NCBI GenBank assembly: GCA_965220045.1 | Contig: OZ244803.1 | Location: 2,480,001 to 2,544,000 of the forward strand | Source of the DNA: VXOZ01 sp965220045 | Lineage (GTDB): Bacteria > Chloroflexota > UBA11872 > VXOZ01 | Direction of reading: 5' to 3' | DNA length: 64,000 bases | Shown: positions 26,143 through 34,529 of the stretch, in pieces | Position numbering within the stretch: the first letter of the stretch is position 1 | Layout: each line of letters begins with the position of its first letter | The notes under the pieces: model-generated | Told to the model about the DNA's origin: nothing | Seen by the model: only the letters and a program-made list of their open reading frames with translations | The model's database searches: none | Position numbers and translations under genes: made by a program

Positions 26143-26162
26143 GTACCCCCTCTCCTTGGGGA
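26143..26162. repeat. Left half of a hairpin repeat split by the IS element
   Basis: ACCCCCTCTCCTTGGGGA here and GGGGAGAGGGCTGGGGTGAG at 27428 join, after removing the IS and one GGGGA, into the CCCTCTCC...GGAGAGGG hairpin family. An intact copy is at 58515-58536. Confidence 0.75.
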
Positions 26163-27427
26163 TGTATAGACCGGGTTGATGGGTAACACTTGTTCGGGCT
26201 GATGGGTTACACCTAAAGGCATGGAGAATCTTGCAGCAGGAGGATGACCATGCCGTGGAAGGTGGAAACGCTTATGTCTGCTCGGGAAGAGTTTATCGCC
26301 CTGGCGCTGACTGACGGGGCGAACATGAGTGAGCTGTGTCGGCGCATGGGGATCAGTCGCAAGACAGGGTACAAGACGCTGCGGCGGTACGCGGAGAGTG
26401 GCGCCAACGGTCTGCAGGACCGGTCGCACCGCACGCACACGTGTCCGCACCGCACGAGCCGGGAGATGGAGGACCGCATCATCGCGCTGCGGCTGGCGCA
26501 TCCGGGCAAGGGTGCCCATGTGCTGCACAGAATGTTGCAGAACCAAGGGGTCACCAACGTGCCGGCCAAGAGCACGATCCAAGCCATACTCAAGCGCTCT
26601 GGGCTCATTGATGAAACGGAAAGCGCCAAGCACACGCCCCAGGTGCGCTTTGAATATCCCGATCCCAACGCGTTGTGGCAGCTGGACTTCAAAGGGCATT
26701 TCGCCATGCAGCACGACCGCTGCCATCCGCTCACTCTCCTGGACGATCATTCTCGCTTCAACCTCGCTCTCCAAGCCTGTGCCAACCAGCAGGGAGCAAC
26801 GGTGCAAGACCGCCTCACCACAGTCTTTCGCGGCTACGGCCTGCCCCAGGCCATGCTCATGGATAACGGCGCCCCCTGGGGCAACAACGCCGGACAGCCC
26901 TACACGCCCTTCACCGTCTGGCTCATGCACCTGGGCATCAACGTGCGCCACAGCCGCCCCAACCATCCCCAAACCCTCGGCAAGCTCGAACGCTTCCACC
27001 GCTCGCTGAAGAGCGAATTGCTGCAGGGCCGTACCTTCACCGACCTGGAGCACTGCCAACGCGCCTTCGACACTTGGCGTGAATTCTACAACCTGGAACG
27101 CCCCCATCATTCCCTGAACCTCGACACTCCCATCAGCCGGTACACTCCCAGTGCACGCTCCTTCCCCGAGACCCTGCCTGCCCTTGCATACAGCCCCGAC
27201 GATCAGGTGCGCAGCGTCGATGTCTCCGGCCGCATCTCCTTCCAGGGCAGGAAGCTCCGTGTTGGCAGAGCCTTCACTCACAAACAGGTCGCACTGCGAC
27301 CCACCCAAACAGACGGCGTCTGGAACGTGTACTTCTCAATACAACGCATAAAATCCATAGACCTCAGAGATCAAAATGTGTAACCTATCAACCCGAACAC
27401 CTGTTACCTATCAGCCCAGTCTGTACA
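26163..27427 (+). mobile_element. IS481-type insertion sequence, complete, 1265 bp
   Basis: Terminal inverted repeats of about 50 bp. The left end TGTATAGACCGGGTTGATGG runs to 26212; the right end, read inward, starts TGTACAGACTGGGCTGATAG. They match at roughly 43 of 50 positions, and the ends are TGT...ACA as in IS481. A direct duplication GGGGA flanks the element (26158-26162 and 27428-27432). One intact transposase gene lies inside. The copy appears complete and potentially mobile. Confidence 0.93.
26250..27383 (+). CDS. IS481-family DDE transposase
   Basis: A 377-residue transposase. The N-terminal helix-turn-helix (LALTDGANMSELCRRMGISR, about residues 17-60) binds the terminal repeats. 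The rve/integrase core follows with the DDE triad: D in LWQLDFKGHF, D in AMLMDNGAPW, and E in LGKLERFHRSLK. The C-terminal region has the ERPHHSLNLDTPISRY motif typical of IS481. The ATG at 26250 has AGGAGG 6 nt upstream; an ATG at 26244 abuts that site and is unlikely. The frame is intact. Confidence 0.94.
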   Translation: MPWKVETLMSAREEFIALALTDGANMSELCRRMGISRKTGYKTLRRYAESGANGLQDRSHRTHTCPHRTSREMEDRIIALRLAHPGKGAHVLHRMLQNQGVTNVPAKSTIQAILKRSGLIDETESAKHTPQVRFEYPDPNALWQLDFKGHFAMQHDRCHPLTLLDDHSRFNLALQACANQQGATVQDRLTTVFRGYGLPQAMLMDNGAPWGNNAGQPYTPFTVWLMHLGINVRHSRPNHPQTLGKLERFHRSLKSELLQGRTFTDLEHCQRAFDTWREFYNLERPHHSLNLDTPISRYTPSARSFPETLPALAYSPDDQVRSVDVSGRISFQGRKLRVGRAFTHKQVALRPTQTDGVWNVYFSIQRIKSIDLRDQNV

Positions 27428-27749
27428 GGGGAGAGGGCTGGGGTGAGGGGACTCCTTAGGGTTTCAATCGTAAAATATCTACAGTCAATACATAGCAGAG
27501 CCAGACTAACTTGCGTTCAGAGCAGATTCACCCTCACCCTAACACTCTCCCGTCAAGGGAGAGGGGACTTCATCGCTGTGACAAAGGTTACGCAAAATTC
27601 TCCATCCCGGAGAGGGTACGCTCACTGTCGAAGCAAAAGCCCGGGCATGAATATGGCCATACCAGCTTACCCTGCACAAACCGCTGTGGTAGGTTTAATT
27701 GAGGCGGCGCAGGGCTGCGCATCGGAGTTTATATGGAGGAAGGCGCACC
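27428..27749. other. Intergenic region with hairpin repeats
   Basis: No gene. It holds the right half of the split CCCTCTCC repeat (27428-27449) and another copy, CTCTCCC/GGGAGAG, at 27545-27563. The ribosome-binding site of the sensor gene, GGAGGAAGG, is at 27735-27743. Confidence 0.6.
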
Positions 27750-29243
27750 ATGTCCACGCGGCTGTATATTGCCGTGGTGTCGACGACCGTACTTGCCATT
27801 GCCCTCATTCTGTTGGGCATCGCAACGTATGTCGTGCTTGCCTTCAGTCTGCATAGGCAGCTCGATCGCGGCCTGGCTGCTGAAGGTCAGCAATTGCGGG
27901 ATTACTTCCTCACCTCAAGAGACTCCCCACTTGCTGGAAATACGCTGCCCGTCTCCGCGACACCGTTCGAAGCCGTCGCGCCATCCGGCTCGATCTTTCG
28001 GGTCGTTGACACCGACGGCCGCGTGCTTGCCCAGTCGGTTGGCAATCTCACCGAGCCGCTGGACGGCAGCGACTATGGCACCGGCGGCGCGTGGCCGCAG
28101 TCGCTTATCTATGAAACTGTGGCACACGCCGGAACGCAGTTTCGCGTCTACTCACTGCCGCTGCAACTGCCCGCACAAGCGCAAGGTATCCTGCAGATTG
28201 CGCGGCCGCTGGCTCCCGTGGAACAGACGTTAACGTACTTGCGCGTTGTTCTTCTCGCGGGTACCGGCGTCAGCCTGTTGCTTGCGGTCGGTGTGGGGTT
28301 GCTGCTCGCGCATATTGCCGCCAAGCCGATCGAGGACGTGGCAAGCGCCACGGCCCGCATTCGCGCCTTCGGCGAGGATGACGCGCGTCTCGTACCGCCG
28401 GGACACCTCCAGGAACCCCGTTGGCTCGTGCAAAGCCTCAACAATCTGCTGGACCGCACGGCGCTCGCTGAAGCCACCGCCGGCGAGGCGTCCGGGTTTC
28501 GCGTCCAATGCACGGGCTACGTACAGAGGCAACTCGCGCGGCTCATCGTGCAACAGCGCAATCTCAATGACTACCTGCGCACGGAGTTGCGGCCCCGCGA
28601 CCCCAGCGACCTGGAACCGGACGGGCCAGTGACCTCACTGCAGAGTTTCCTCAAAACCGAACCGCGCGGGTGGATGTCAGCCTATGACGACGTGGTCGTC
28701 TGGCTGGAGTCACAGACGGAGGCCCTGGAGCGTTGGGTCCACCATCTCCCGCTCTACGTGGGGACACAGGAAGGGCTGGAATTACAGCGCGAGGAAATTG
28801 CCCTGGCGCCGCTGCTCTATGCCATTTGCGAAGAGCGGCGGGAGCAGCACGGCGAATCACTCGAGATTACGCGCCAGTTGGTCTGCACGCCGCGCCTCTC
28901 CGGCGACCGCCGGAGCTTGGAGGACGCGCTGGCGGCTCTGGTGGACAACGCCTGTGAAAGCACACCCGTAGGAGGCACGGTGACGGTAGCGCTCCATTGC
29001 GCCGGATCGGACGCGACTATCACGGTTGCCGATACCGGGCCCGGCATCATGCCGGACGAGTTGCCGCACGTTTTCACCCGCTTCTACCGCACTGCCGACG
29101 CCAGCCACGGCCATGGTCTGGGACTGCCCTTTGCCCACGACGTGGTGGCGCAGCATGGCGGCACGCTGACCGTTGCAAGCGTTCCGGGAGAGGGCAGCAC
29201 GTTCACCGTCCGCCTGCCGCAGGAGGGGAACGGTGCGCAATAG
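27750..29243 (+). CDS. Sensor histidine kinase-like protein lacking a recognisable H-box
   Basis: A 497-residue two-helix membrane sensor. TM1 is at about residues 7-32, an extracytoplasmic domain at about 33-165, and TM2 at about 166-190. A HAMP domain follows (IAAKPIEDVASATARIRAF), then a helical region, then a C-terminal HATPase (about 385-495) with N box LVDNACESTPVGG, G1 DTGPGI, F box FTRFYR and G2 GHGLGLPFAHDVVAQHGG. The DHp region shows no HE(L/I)RTPL-type phosphoacceptor: helix 1 reads YVQRQLARLIVQQRNLNDYL, with no His. No response regulator is adjacent. The start is set by GGAGGAAGG upstream. The 3' end overlaps the protease gene by 11 nt, so the two are coupled. Confidence 0.82.
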   Translation: MSTRLYIAVVSTTVLAIALILLGIATYVVLAFSLHRQLDRGLAAEGQQLRDYFLTSRDSPLAGNTLPVSATPFEAVAPSGSIFRVVDTDGRVLAQSVGNLTEPLDGSDYGTGGAWPQSLIYETVAHAGTQFRVYSLPLQLPAQAQGILQIARPLAPVEQTLTYLRVVLLAGTGVSLLLAVGVGLLLAHIAAKPIEDVASATARIRAFGEDDARLVPPGHLQEPRWLVQSLNNLLDRTALAEATAGEASGFRVQCTGYVQRQLARLIVQQRNLNDYLRTELRPRDPSDLEPDGPVTSLQSFLKTEPRGWMSAYDDVVVWLESQTEALERWVHHLPLYVGTQEGLELQREEIALAPLLYAICEERREQHGESLEITRQLVCTPRLSGDRRSLEDALAALVDNACESTPVGGTVTVALHCAGSDATITVADTGPGIMPDELPHVFTRFYRTADASHGHGLGLPFAHDVVAQHGGTLTVASVPGEGSTFTVRLPQEGNGAQ

Positions 29244-30819
29244 GCCGTACGACCCGCTGGGCGGCGGCAAGCGGTCATGGCGGAGCAGGATTATGGTACC
29301 CGGCGCGATTGTCACTATTCTGCTCGTCGTAGCGGTCGGCACGACTCTCACGGTGATTGGCGTCTCGCGGCTCTTGGATGGTCCGGGGACTGCCACGACC
29401 GGCGTTGGCGCCTCGCCAACGACGGACGCCACCGCGAGCGGCGAACGACAACCCATCGTTCCGCTTCCCACCGTCGCGCCTACCGCCGCGGCGACCGCCG
29501 TTCCCACAGTCGCGCCTACTGCCGAACCGACGCCCGAGCCCACTGTCGGGCCAACCGCCGAGCCGGCGCCGACGCCTGTAGTCGCGGAAGTGATTGAGAA
29601 TCGAGTAAAGGCCGTGTTTGACCGCCTCACGGGCAGTGTCGTACGGATATCGACGGCGTCAGGCAACGTCGGCATCGGTCAGCCGTACAGCGAGGCCGGA
29701 TCCGGCTTCGTGATCGATGAAGCCGGCCATATTCTCACGAACTATCACGTGATAAAAGATGCCAGGAGTATCCAGGTCACGCTCAGTGATGAGGTGACGC
29801 AGGGCACGGCGCGAATCATCGGCTCCGACCCCGGTTCCGATGTCGCATTGCTCAAAGTCAGTGACGCCCTGCTGGATAAGCTGGTAGTCGCTCCCCTTGG
29901 CTCATCCGCTGCCGTAGAGGTAGGCGATGAAGTGATAGCGATCGGCAGCCAATACTTCACCTACCAGAACACCCTCACCACGGGGATTGTGAGCGGCCTG
30001 AATCGCCCTTACGCCTTTTCCGGCCGTACCATTACGGGCATGATCCAATTCAGTGCCGCAATCAACCGTGGGAGTTCGGGCGGGCCGCTCATCGACTTAC
30101 TGCGGGGCGAGGTCGTCGGCATCAATACGGCAATCCAATCGACCAACTTTGCCGGTGTCGCCTTGGCGCTGCCCATAGACCGTGTCAAAGCAATATTGCC
30201 CGATCTGCGGGCAGGCATTACGCCGAAGCACGCCTGGCTCCCCGTCTACGGCGCCAGCATAACGCCGCAACTCGCCGCGCACTGCGGTCTGCCCGTTGAT
30301 TTCGGCGTCATCGTCTATAGCCTTCTACCCGGCTCCACGCTCACCATGGAATCCGATGCTACCAAGACGTTCAAGACCGGCGCCAACGGCGACATTATCG
30401 TTGGCATTGACGACCGCACAATCCGAAACCTGACCGACCTGAGCGAGTATCTCGACGCCAACAAGCAGCCCGGCGACGTCGTCGAAATCCGGGTCTACCG
30501 CGAGCGCAAGACGAACGAACTCTTGAGTATCACGCTGGAAGAGTGGCCGAACAAGATAGTAAGACCCCTCACTCAGGCGGTGGACTGCTCCAATCCCACC
30601 AGCGAACCAATCAAGGCGCCGACCGTGCCGCCAATCACTGCGGAGACGACGACGAATGCCGCCAGCGGCAGGTTCATCATTTCCGCGGAACCACTAATAC
30701 CGGCGATGAACGCGGCAACGAGTCCGACGACGGCGCCCACGGCGATGCCGCCCACGATGCCCCGCGCCGCCATGCGTTCCGACGAGCCCATGGCTGCGGC
30801 GTCGGTGGCGGTTGCTTGA
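29233..30819 (+). CDS. Membrane-anchored HtrA-like serine protease with PDZ domain
   Basis: About 528 residues. The start is GTG at 29233, with AGGAGG at 29221, overlapping the sensor gene. One anchor helix (VPGAIVTILLVVAVGTTLTVIG) leads to a Pro/Thr/Ala linker (PTAAATAVPTVAPTAEPTPE). The trypsin-like domain has the triad His in TNYHVIKD, Asp in SDPGSDVALLKV and Ser in NRGSSGGPLID. A PDZ-like domain follows (about residues 345-440). The active site faces outside. After EEWPNK the last 80 or so residues are Pro/Ala/Thr-rich and antisense to the convergent membrane-protein gene, so the native stop may have been lost. Confidence 0.87.
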   Translation: MRNRPYDPLGGGKRSWRSRIMVPGAIVTILLVVAVGTTLTVIGVSRLLDGPGTATTGVGASPTTDATASGERQPIVPLPTVAPTAAATAVPTVAPTAEPTPEPTVGPTAEPAPTPVVAEVIENRVKAVFDRLTGSVVRISTASGNVGIGQPYSEAGSGFVIDEAGHILTNYHVIKDARSIQVTLSDEVTQGTARIIGSDPGSDVALLKVSDALLDKLVVAPLGSSAAVEVGDEVIAIGSQYFTYQNTLTTGIVSGLNRPYAFSGRTITGMIQFSAAINRGSSGGPLIDLLRGEVVGINTAIQSTNFAGVALALPIDRVKAILPDLRAGITPKHAWLPVYGASITPQLAAHCGLPVDFGVIVYSLLPGSTLTMESDATKTFKTGANGDIIVGIDDRTIRNLTDLSEYLDANKQPGDVVEIRVYRERKTNELLSITLEEWPNKIVRPLTQAVDCSNPTSEPIKAPTVPPITAETTTNAASGRFIISAEPLIPAMNAATSPTTAPTAMPPTMPRAAMRSDEPMAAASVAVA

Positions 30820-31349
30820 GCTAGCTCGGGATTCTCCGCGTCAACCGTGTCACCGAATGAGCCGTAGATCAGCCCCAGTGTGGCCCCATACACGATATGC
30901 AGAATCAGGTTGCCGAGGATTGGCAAGAAGCCCGCACCCAAGCCCAACCCGAGAAATCCGGCGCCGACGAGGGGCAAGAATACCACCAACGAGAGCACCC
31001 ACGGGATGAAGGCAAACGCCAGACCGCGACCAACGTCCGGACCTGGAAGGCGCGGCTCGAAGAAGTACGCGTAAAGGAGGGCGAAGCCCAAGCCGATGGC
31101 CAGATGGATGGCGACTGCCGCGTAGAAGACATCGGTGGTGTATTCGACCACGATGTTGTCGGTCAGCCCCTTGAACCACATCGAGTACGTCTGGGCGCCC
31201 GACTGCGCGGAGGGCTCGATGTTTGCCAGCGCGAAGGCAATGCCGTACGCGACCACGGCAGCAATAATCATGAGTATGGTGGCAACAAAACCGGAGAGGA
31301 CTGCTCGCGCCAGCCAGCCTTGCCGCAATGTCGTTTGCGCGTTCAACAT
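30573..31349 (-). CDS. Multi-pass membrane protein of unknown function
   Basis: A 258-residue hydrophobic protein with about six or seven membrane helices: ARAVLSGFVATILMIIAAVV, a central pair near FYAAVAIHLAIGLGFALLYA and FIPWVLSLVVFLPLVGAGFL, and two Gly/Ala-rich C-terminal helices separated by an acidic loop. It resembles DUF6789-type membrane proteins, but I do not recognise a function. AAGGAGG lies 8 nt before the ATG at 31349, which fixes the start over a longer ORF to 31385. Its 3' 247 bp overlap the protease gene in convergent orientation. The gap 31350-31648 shows nothing. Confidence 0.75.
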   Translation of the reverse strand: MLNAQTTLRQGWLARAVLSGFVATILMIIAAVVAYGIAFALANIEPSAQSGAQTYSMWFKGLTDNIVVEYTTDVFYAAVAIHLAIGLGFALLYAYFFEPRLPGPDVGRGLAFAFIPWVLSLVVFLPLVGAGFLGLGLGAGFLPILGNLILHIVYGATLGLIYGSFGDTVDAENPELAQATATDAAAMGSSERMAARGIVGGIAVGAVVGLVAAFIAGISGSAEMMNLPLAAFVVVSAVIGGTVGALIGSLVGLEQSTA

Positions 31350-31648
31350 GGTCGCTACCTCCTTTTGAGGCGAGGTACTGCGCACACGTCGCCAGAGCCG
31401 CAGGCACTACGCGCATTGAGCAGGAGTGCCTGCTCACCAACATGTAACCGTGTACTCGACCTCCCGCCTTCGGCTGCCATGGGGCAGCAGTACTAAGAAG
31501 AATATATCCTCTGACTTCATTGTTGGAGGAAATTGCTAAATTGTCAACCACTTTAAGTGAAAAACCGGCTATTGCAGCCCTTGGATAACTCGTGAGACCG
31601 GCGCACGCCGCCTCAAAGCCGCCGGTGACACGGAGTGCGCAGGGGGCG

Positions 31649-32878
31649 TCACCCTGCGTTGTGGATGTCAGTACCCCGCAGAATGCGGGCGGCCTGCAGG
31701 GCCAACAGCACCGTGCCGAAGTTGAGCGCGCCGGCCAGCACGAAGGGGATGGGCGTTGCCAGGCCGATCAGAATGCCTGCTGCCATCGTGCCGCCCAGAT
31801 TGCCAAACGTCCACGCCGCCTCGGTAATGGCGGTAAGTCGCCCCTGCTCGTGTCCCGCACCGGAGACGCGCACGAGCGACGGCATGAGCGAGGCGAGCCA
31901 TTGGCCACCCAGGCTCGTAAAGATGGCTGACGCGGCCAGCAGCAGCGCATTGTCCACAAACAGCGCGCAGACCAGCGGGCCCAGCGCAAGCGTGAGACTG
32001 CTCGCAATTACCGGTATGGCCCTGCCGATGCGATCGGAGAGCCACCCGACGAAGAGCCCGGTGGACCCGGTTACTACCGAAATGACGGTCGCATACAAGG
32101 CAACCGCCGTTACCGACTCCGTCAGGCGAAAGATGAGCAAGGGCAGCAACACCGAACTCGTGCCGAGCCACCATGTGGGCAAGAAGCGGATGCCGATGAG
32201 GCGCAAGATGAGCGGACGCTTCCATAGGACTTGGTAGGACCTCAGCATTTCCCACGCCGACGTATTCTGGACCTGCTCCAAACGGATCTGCGGCAGGAAG
32301 AGCAGACCGAAGAACACCAGCAGCAGGTTTCCCACCAACATCGCGATGCCCAAGGTGCGGAAGCTGAATTGATCGGCAATGGGGCCTGCCGCCGCGTTGC
32401 CCAGTGCGCTGCCAAGTGTCGGGCCGGTGAAGTAGAGGGCCCCCATAAGGCCCATGCTCCCCAACGGCGCCACCAGCGCGAGATACGCGCGGGAGGAGGT
32501 GGTGCGCAGCGTGAAGAGCGCGCCGTACAGAAGGGACAGTAAGACGAGCAGCCTCGTGTCGGACACCATGAACATGAGCCCGCCGATGCTCACTGCCGTC
32601 ATGCCCAGTAGGAGTATGTATTTCGCCCCCACACGATCCGCCAGCAAGCCGCTGGCGAAGAGAACGACAATGCGAATGAGGTTCTGGATTGAGAAAAGCG
32701 TAGACGTCAGAATAGGCGATCCGCCGAGGACTTTCTCCACGTACACGGGAAAGAGCGTACGACCGGGCGCGCCGAAGGTGGCGTTGAGAAAAAAGATCGT
32801 CAGAAAAAGAATGAGCGGCTTGAGGTAGCGGTGTTCCGAAAGAGGGGAGCGTGAAGCGGGGTTGTCAGTTGCGGCCAT
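31649..32878 (-). CDS. Major facilitator superfamily transporter
   Basis: A 409-residue permease with 12 predicted helices. Helix 1 is KPLILFLTIFFLNATFG, and the MFS loop 2-3 motif is seen as GLLADRVGAKYILLLG. A repeat-like motif in the second half, GWLSDRIGRAIPVIAS, marks the internal duplication. The profile resembles drug or metabolite exporters, but the substrate is not readable. Upstream are four 11-bp direct repeats (32906 onward) that may bind a regulator. Confidence 0.88.
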   Translation of the reverse strand: MAATDNPASRSPLSEHRYLKPLILFLTIFFLNATFGAPGRTLFPVYVEKVLGGSPILTSTLFSIQNLIRIVVLFASGLLADRVGAKYILLLGMTAVSIGGLMFMVSDTRLLVLLSLLYGALFTLRTTSSRAYLALVAPLGSMGLMGALYFTGPTLGSALGNAAAGPIADQFSFRTLGIAMLVGNLLLVFFGLLFLPQIRLEQVQNTSAWEMLRSYQVLWKRPLILRLIGIRFLPTWWLGTSSVLLPLLIFRLTESVTAVALYATVISVVTGSTGLFVGWLSDRIGRAIPVIASSLTLALGPLVCALFVDNALLLAASAIFTSLGGQWLASLMPSLVRVSGAGHEQGRLTAITEAAWTFGNLGGTMAAGILIGLATPIPFVLAGALNFGTVLLALQAARILRGTDIHNAG

Positions 32879-32905
32879 GCGCCTGTTTCGTTTGTTGGTT
32901 GATTG

Positions 32906-32948
32906 TACGAATGTTGTACGGATGTTGAACGGATGTTGAGCGAATACG
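32906..32948. repeat. Tandem 11-bp direct repeats upstream of the MFS gene
   Basis: Units at 32906 (GTACGAATGTT), 32917 (GTACGGATGTT), 32928 (GAACGGATGTT) and a partial at 32939 (GAGCGAAT). They are spaced close to one helical turn, 28 bp before the MFS start, consistent with a regulator-binding array on the DNA or leader. Confidence 0.65.
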
Positions 32949-33259
32949 GGGTAGTATATCTATGCGAAATCCGGCCGTGCGCAACGACAGACGCGAAACA
33001 CCACTCCCTTAGGAGCGCGGGCGTCCCGCCCGCATCGATGAGATTCCCGCGCACCCGGAATTGACGGCCAACGCGCCTCTCACGTAAACCTCTTTCGTCC
33101 GCTTATTTGCCTGCCCTTTTTTAACATACAGATGACGAATTGGATGGCACATCACACTGCGCCGCGCGGAGGCTTGTCTCCCGCCTTCCGCACAAAGCAA
33201 GTGCAGCGACAACTCGGCACCGGACTGCGCGACAGTCTGCGAATGGAGGCAAGTCCATC
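32949..33259. other. Intergenic region with one palindromic repeat
   Basis: No gene found. A perfect inverted repeat, GCGGGCGTCCCGCCCGC, lies at 33017-33033 and resembles the dispersed GC-hairpin families. It may end the oxidoreductase transcript coming from the right. Confidence 0.45.
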
Positions 33260-34285
33260 CTATAGGACAATGTCCACCGCTTTGCCGTGCTGCTCCAGCG
33301 ACTCGTAGATCGCCCAGGTAACGGCCAGTGCGATGCGCCCATCTGCCGCGCTGGCTTGCACCGGCTCTTCGCCCCGGATGGCGCGAATCGCATGCTGGGT
33401 CAAGAGCACTTGGCTGTCACCGCCAAACGGTCCGAATTCCTCGACCGCTCCACCCTCTCTGAGAATTGTGAAGCTGTCGCGGGGACGCGTGGGCGCCAGT
33501 GCGCCCTGCGGACCAAGAATATCATCCATCCGCCCGGCCGGTTGCACGCCCGGCGGCAGACCCCATGAGATGCTGAACGCGGCCAGATCGCCGCTGCCGT
33601 ACTCAAGCGCCACCGTGGCCGTATCCGGCGCTTTGTTCTTGAAGTGAGCGATTTCCGGCCGGTCCTTCGCAAACGTAAAGCCGTGGGCGCTCACCCGCAC
33701 CGGGTCCGTGCCGGTGAGCCAGCGCCAGTAGTCGAAGTAATGCGTCATGAAGTCGTTGAGCGGGCCGCCGTTGCCCCGGTCCATGTCGTGCATGGCCAGC
33801 TTGGGCCGGATGTGGGCGGCCGAGTGCATGCGGAACATGACAGGACTGCCCAGGGCCCGGTCGCGTATGCACTGGCGGACCGCCGCGGGCCCATCGCCAA
33901 AGCGGCTTTGGTAATTGAGCACGTAGACGACCCCGGCTGCCTCCAGCGCGGCAATCATGCGGTCGGCCTGATCCAGCCGCATGGCAATCGGCTTTTCGCT
34001 GAGCATGTGCTTGCCGTGCTCAGCGGCAAAGATCGTCACCTCTTCGTGGTAGAACGCCGGCGTGCAGACGGAGACCACGTCGACGTCGTCGCGCCCCACC
34101 GCGTCGCGATAGTCTGTGAAGACATGCGGCGCATCGTACGCCGCTGCCAGCTCCTGCGCGCGATCTTCGAGAACATCAACCACGGCGACGACCTCCGCAT
34201 CGCCGGATGCGGTCCAGGCCTTGGCATGGGCATTGCCCCGCGCGCCGGTACCAACGATACAGACGCGAAACTTGTCGTTAGCCAT
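33260..34285 (-). CDS. Gfo/Idh/MocA-family oxidoreductase
   Basis: A 341-residue NAD(P)-dependent dehydrogenase. The Rossmann fold starts FRVCIVGTGARGNAHAKAW. The EKP motif is SEKPIAM (about residue 95), where the lysine contacts cofactor and substrate. The C-terminal alpha/beta domain has DMDRGNGGPLNDFMTHYFDYWRW, holding the catalytic Asp/His pair. Members oxidise sugars, inositols or related polyols. GAGGAG precedes the ATG. It stands alone between the MFS gene and the HtrA lipoprotein gene, so its substrate is unknown. Confidence 0.92.
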   Translation of the reverse strand: MANDKFRVCIVGTGARGNAHAKAWTASGDAEVVAVVDVLEDRAQELAAAYDAPHVFTDYRDAVGRDDVDVVSVCTPAFYHEEVTIFAAEHGKHMLSEKPIAMRLDQADRMIAALEAAGVVYVLNYQSRFGDGPAAVRQCIRDRALGSPVMFRMHSAAHIRPKLAMHDMDRGNGGPLNDFMTHYFDYWRWLTGTDPVRVSAHGFTFAKDRPEIAHFKNKAPDTATVALEYGSGDLAAFSISWGLPPGVQPAGRMDDILGPQGALAPTRPRDSFTILREGGAVEEFGPFGGDSQVLLTQHAIRAIRGEEPVQASAADGRIALAVTWAIYESLEQHGKAVDIVL

Positions 34286-34529
34286 GTGTCGGGTGCTCCT
34301 CTCCAGCCATTCTGCGGGGAGAATCTTCTCCCATTGCTTGGCCGGTTATCGTTTCCGGTACGTGCATTTGAATGGTCGCTTTTGCCTTAGCATGGGGCAT
34401 CGAGCCCGGCGCTGTCAACGCAGACACATAGCGGCAGATAGATAACGCGCCTGTCTCAGAGCTCTTTCAGATTGTCCGCGGATAATGGAATCACACGGCT
34501 TCTACTTTCCACGGCGCTGGAGGTGCAAT

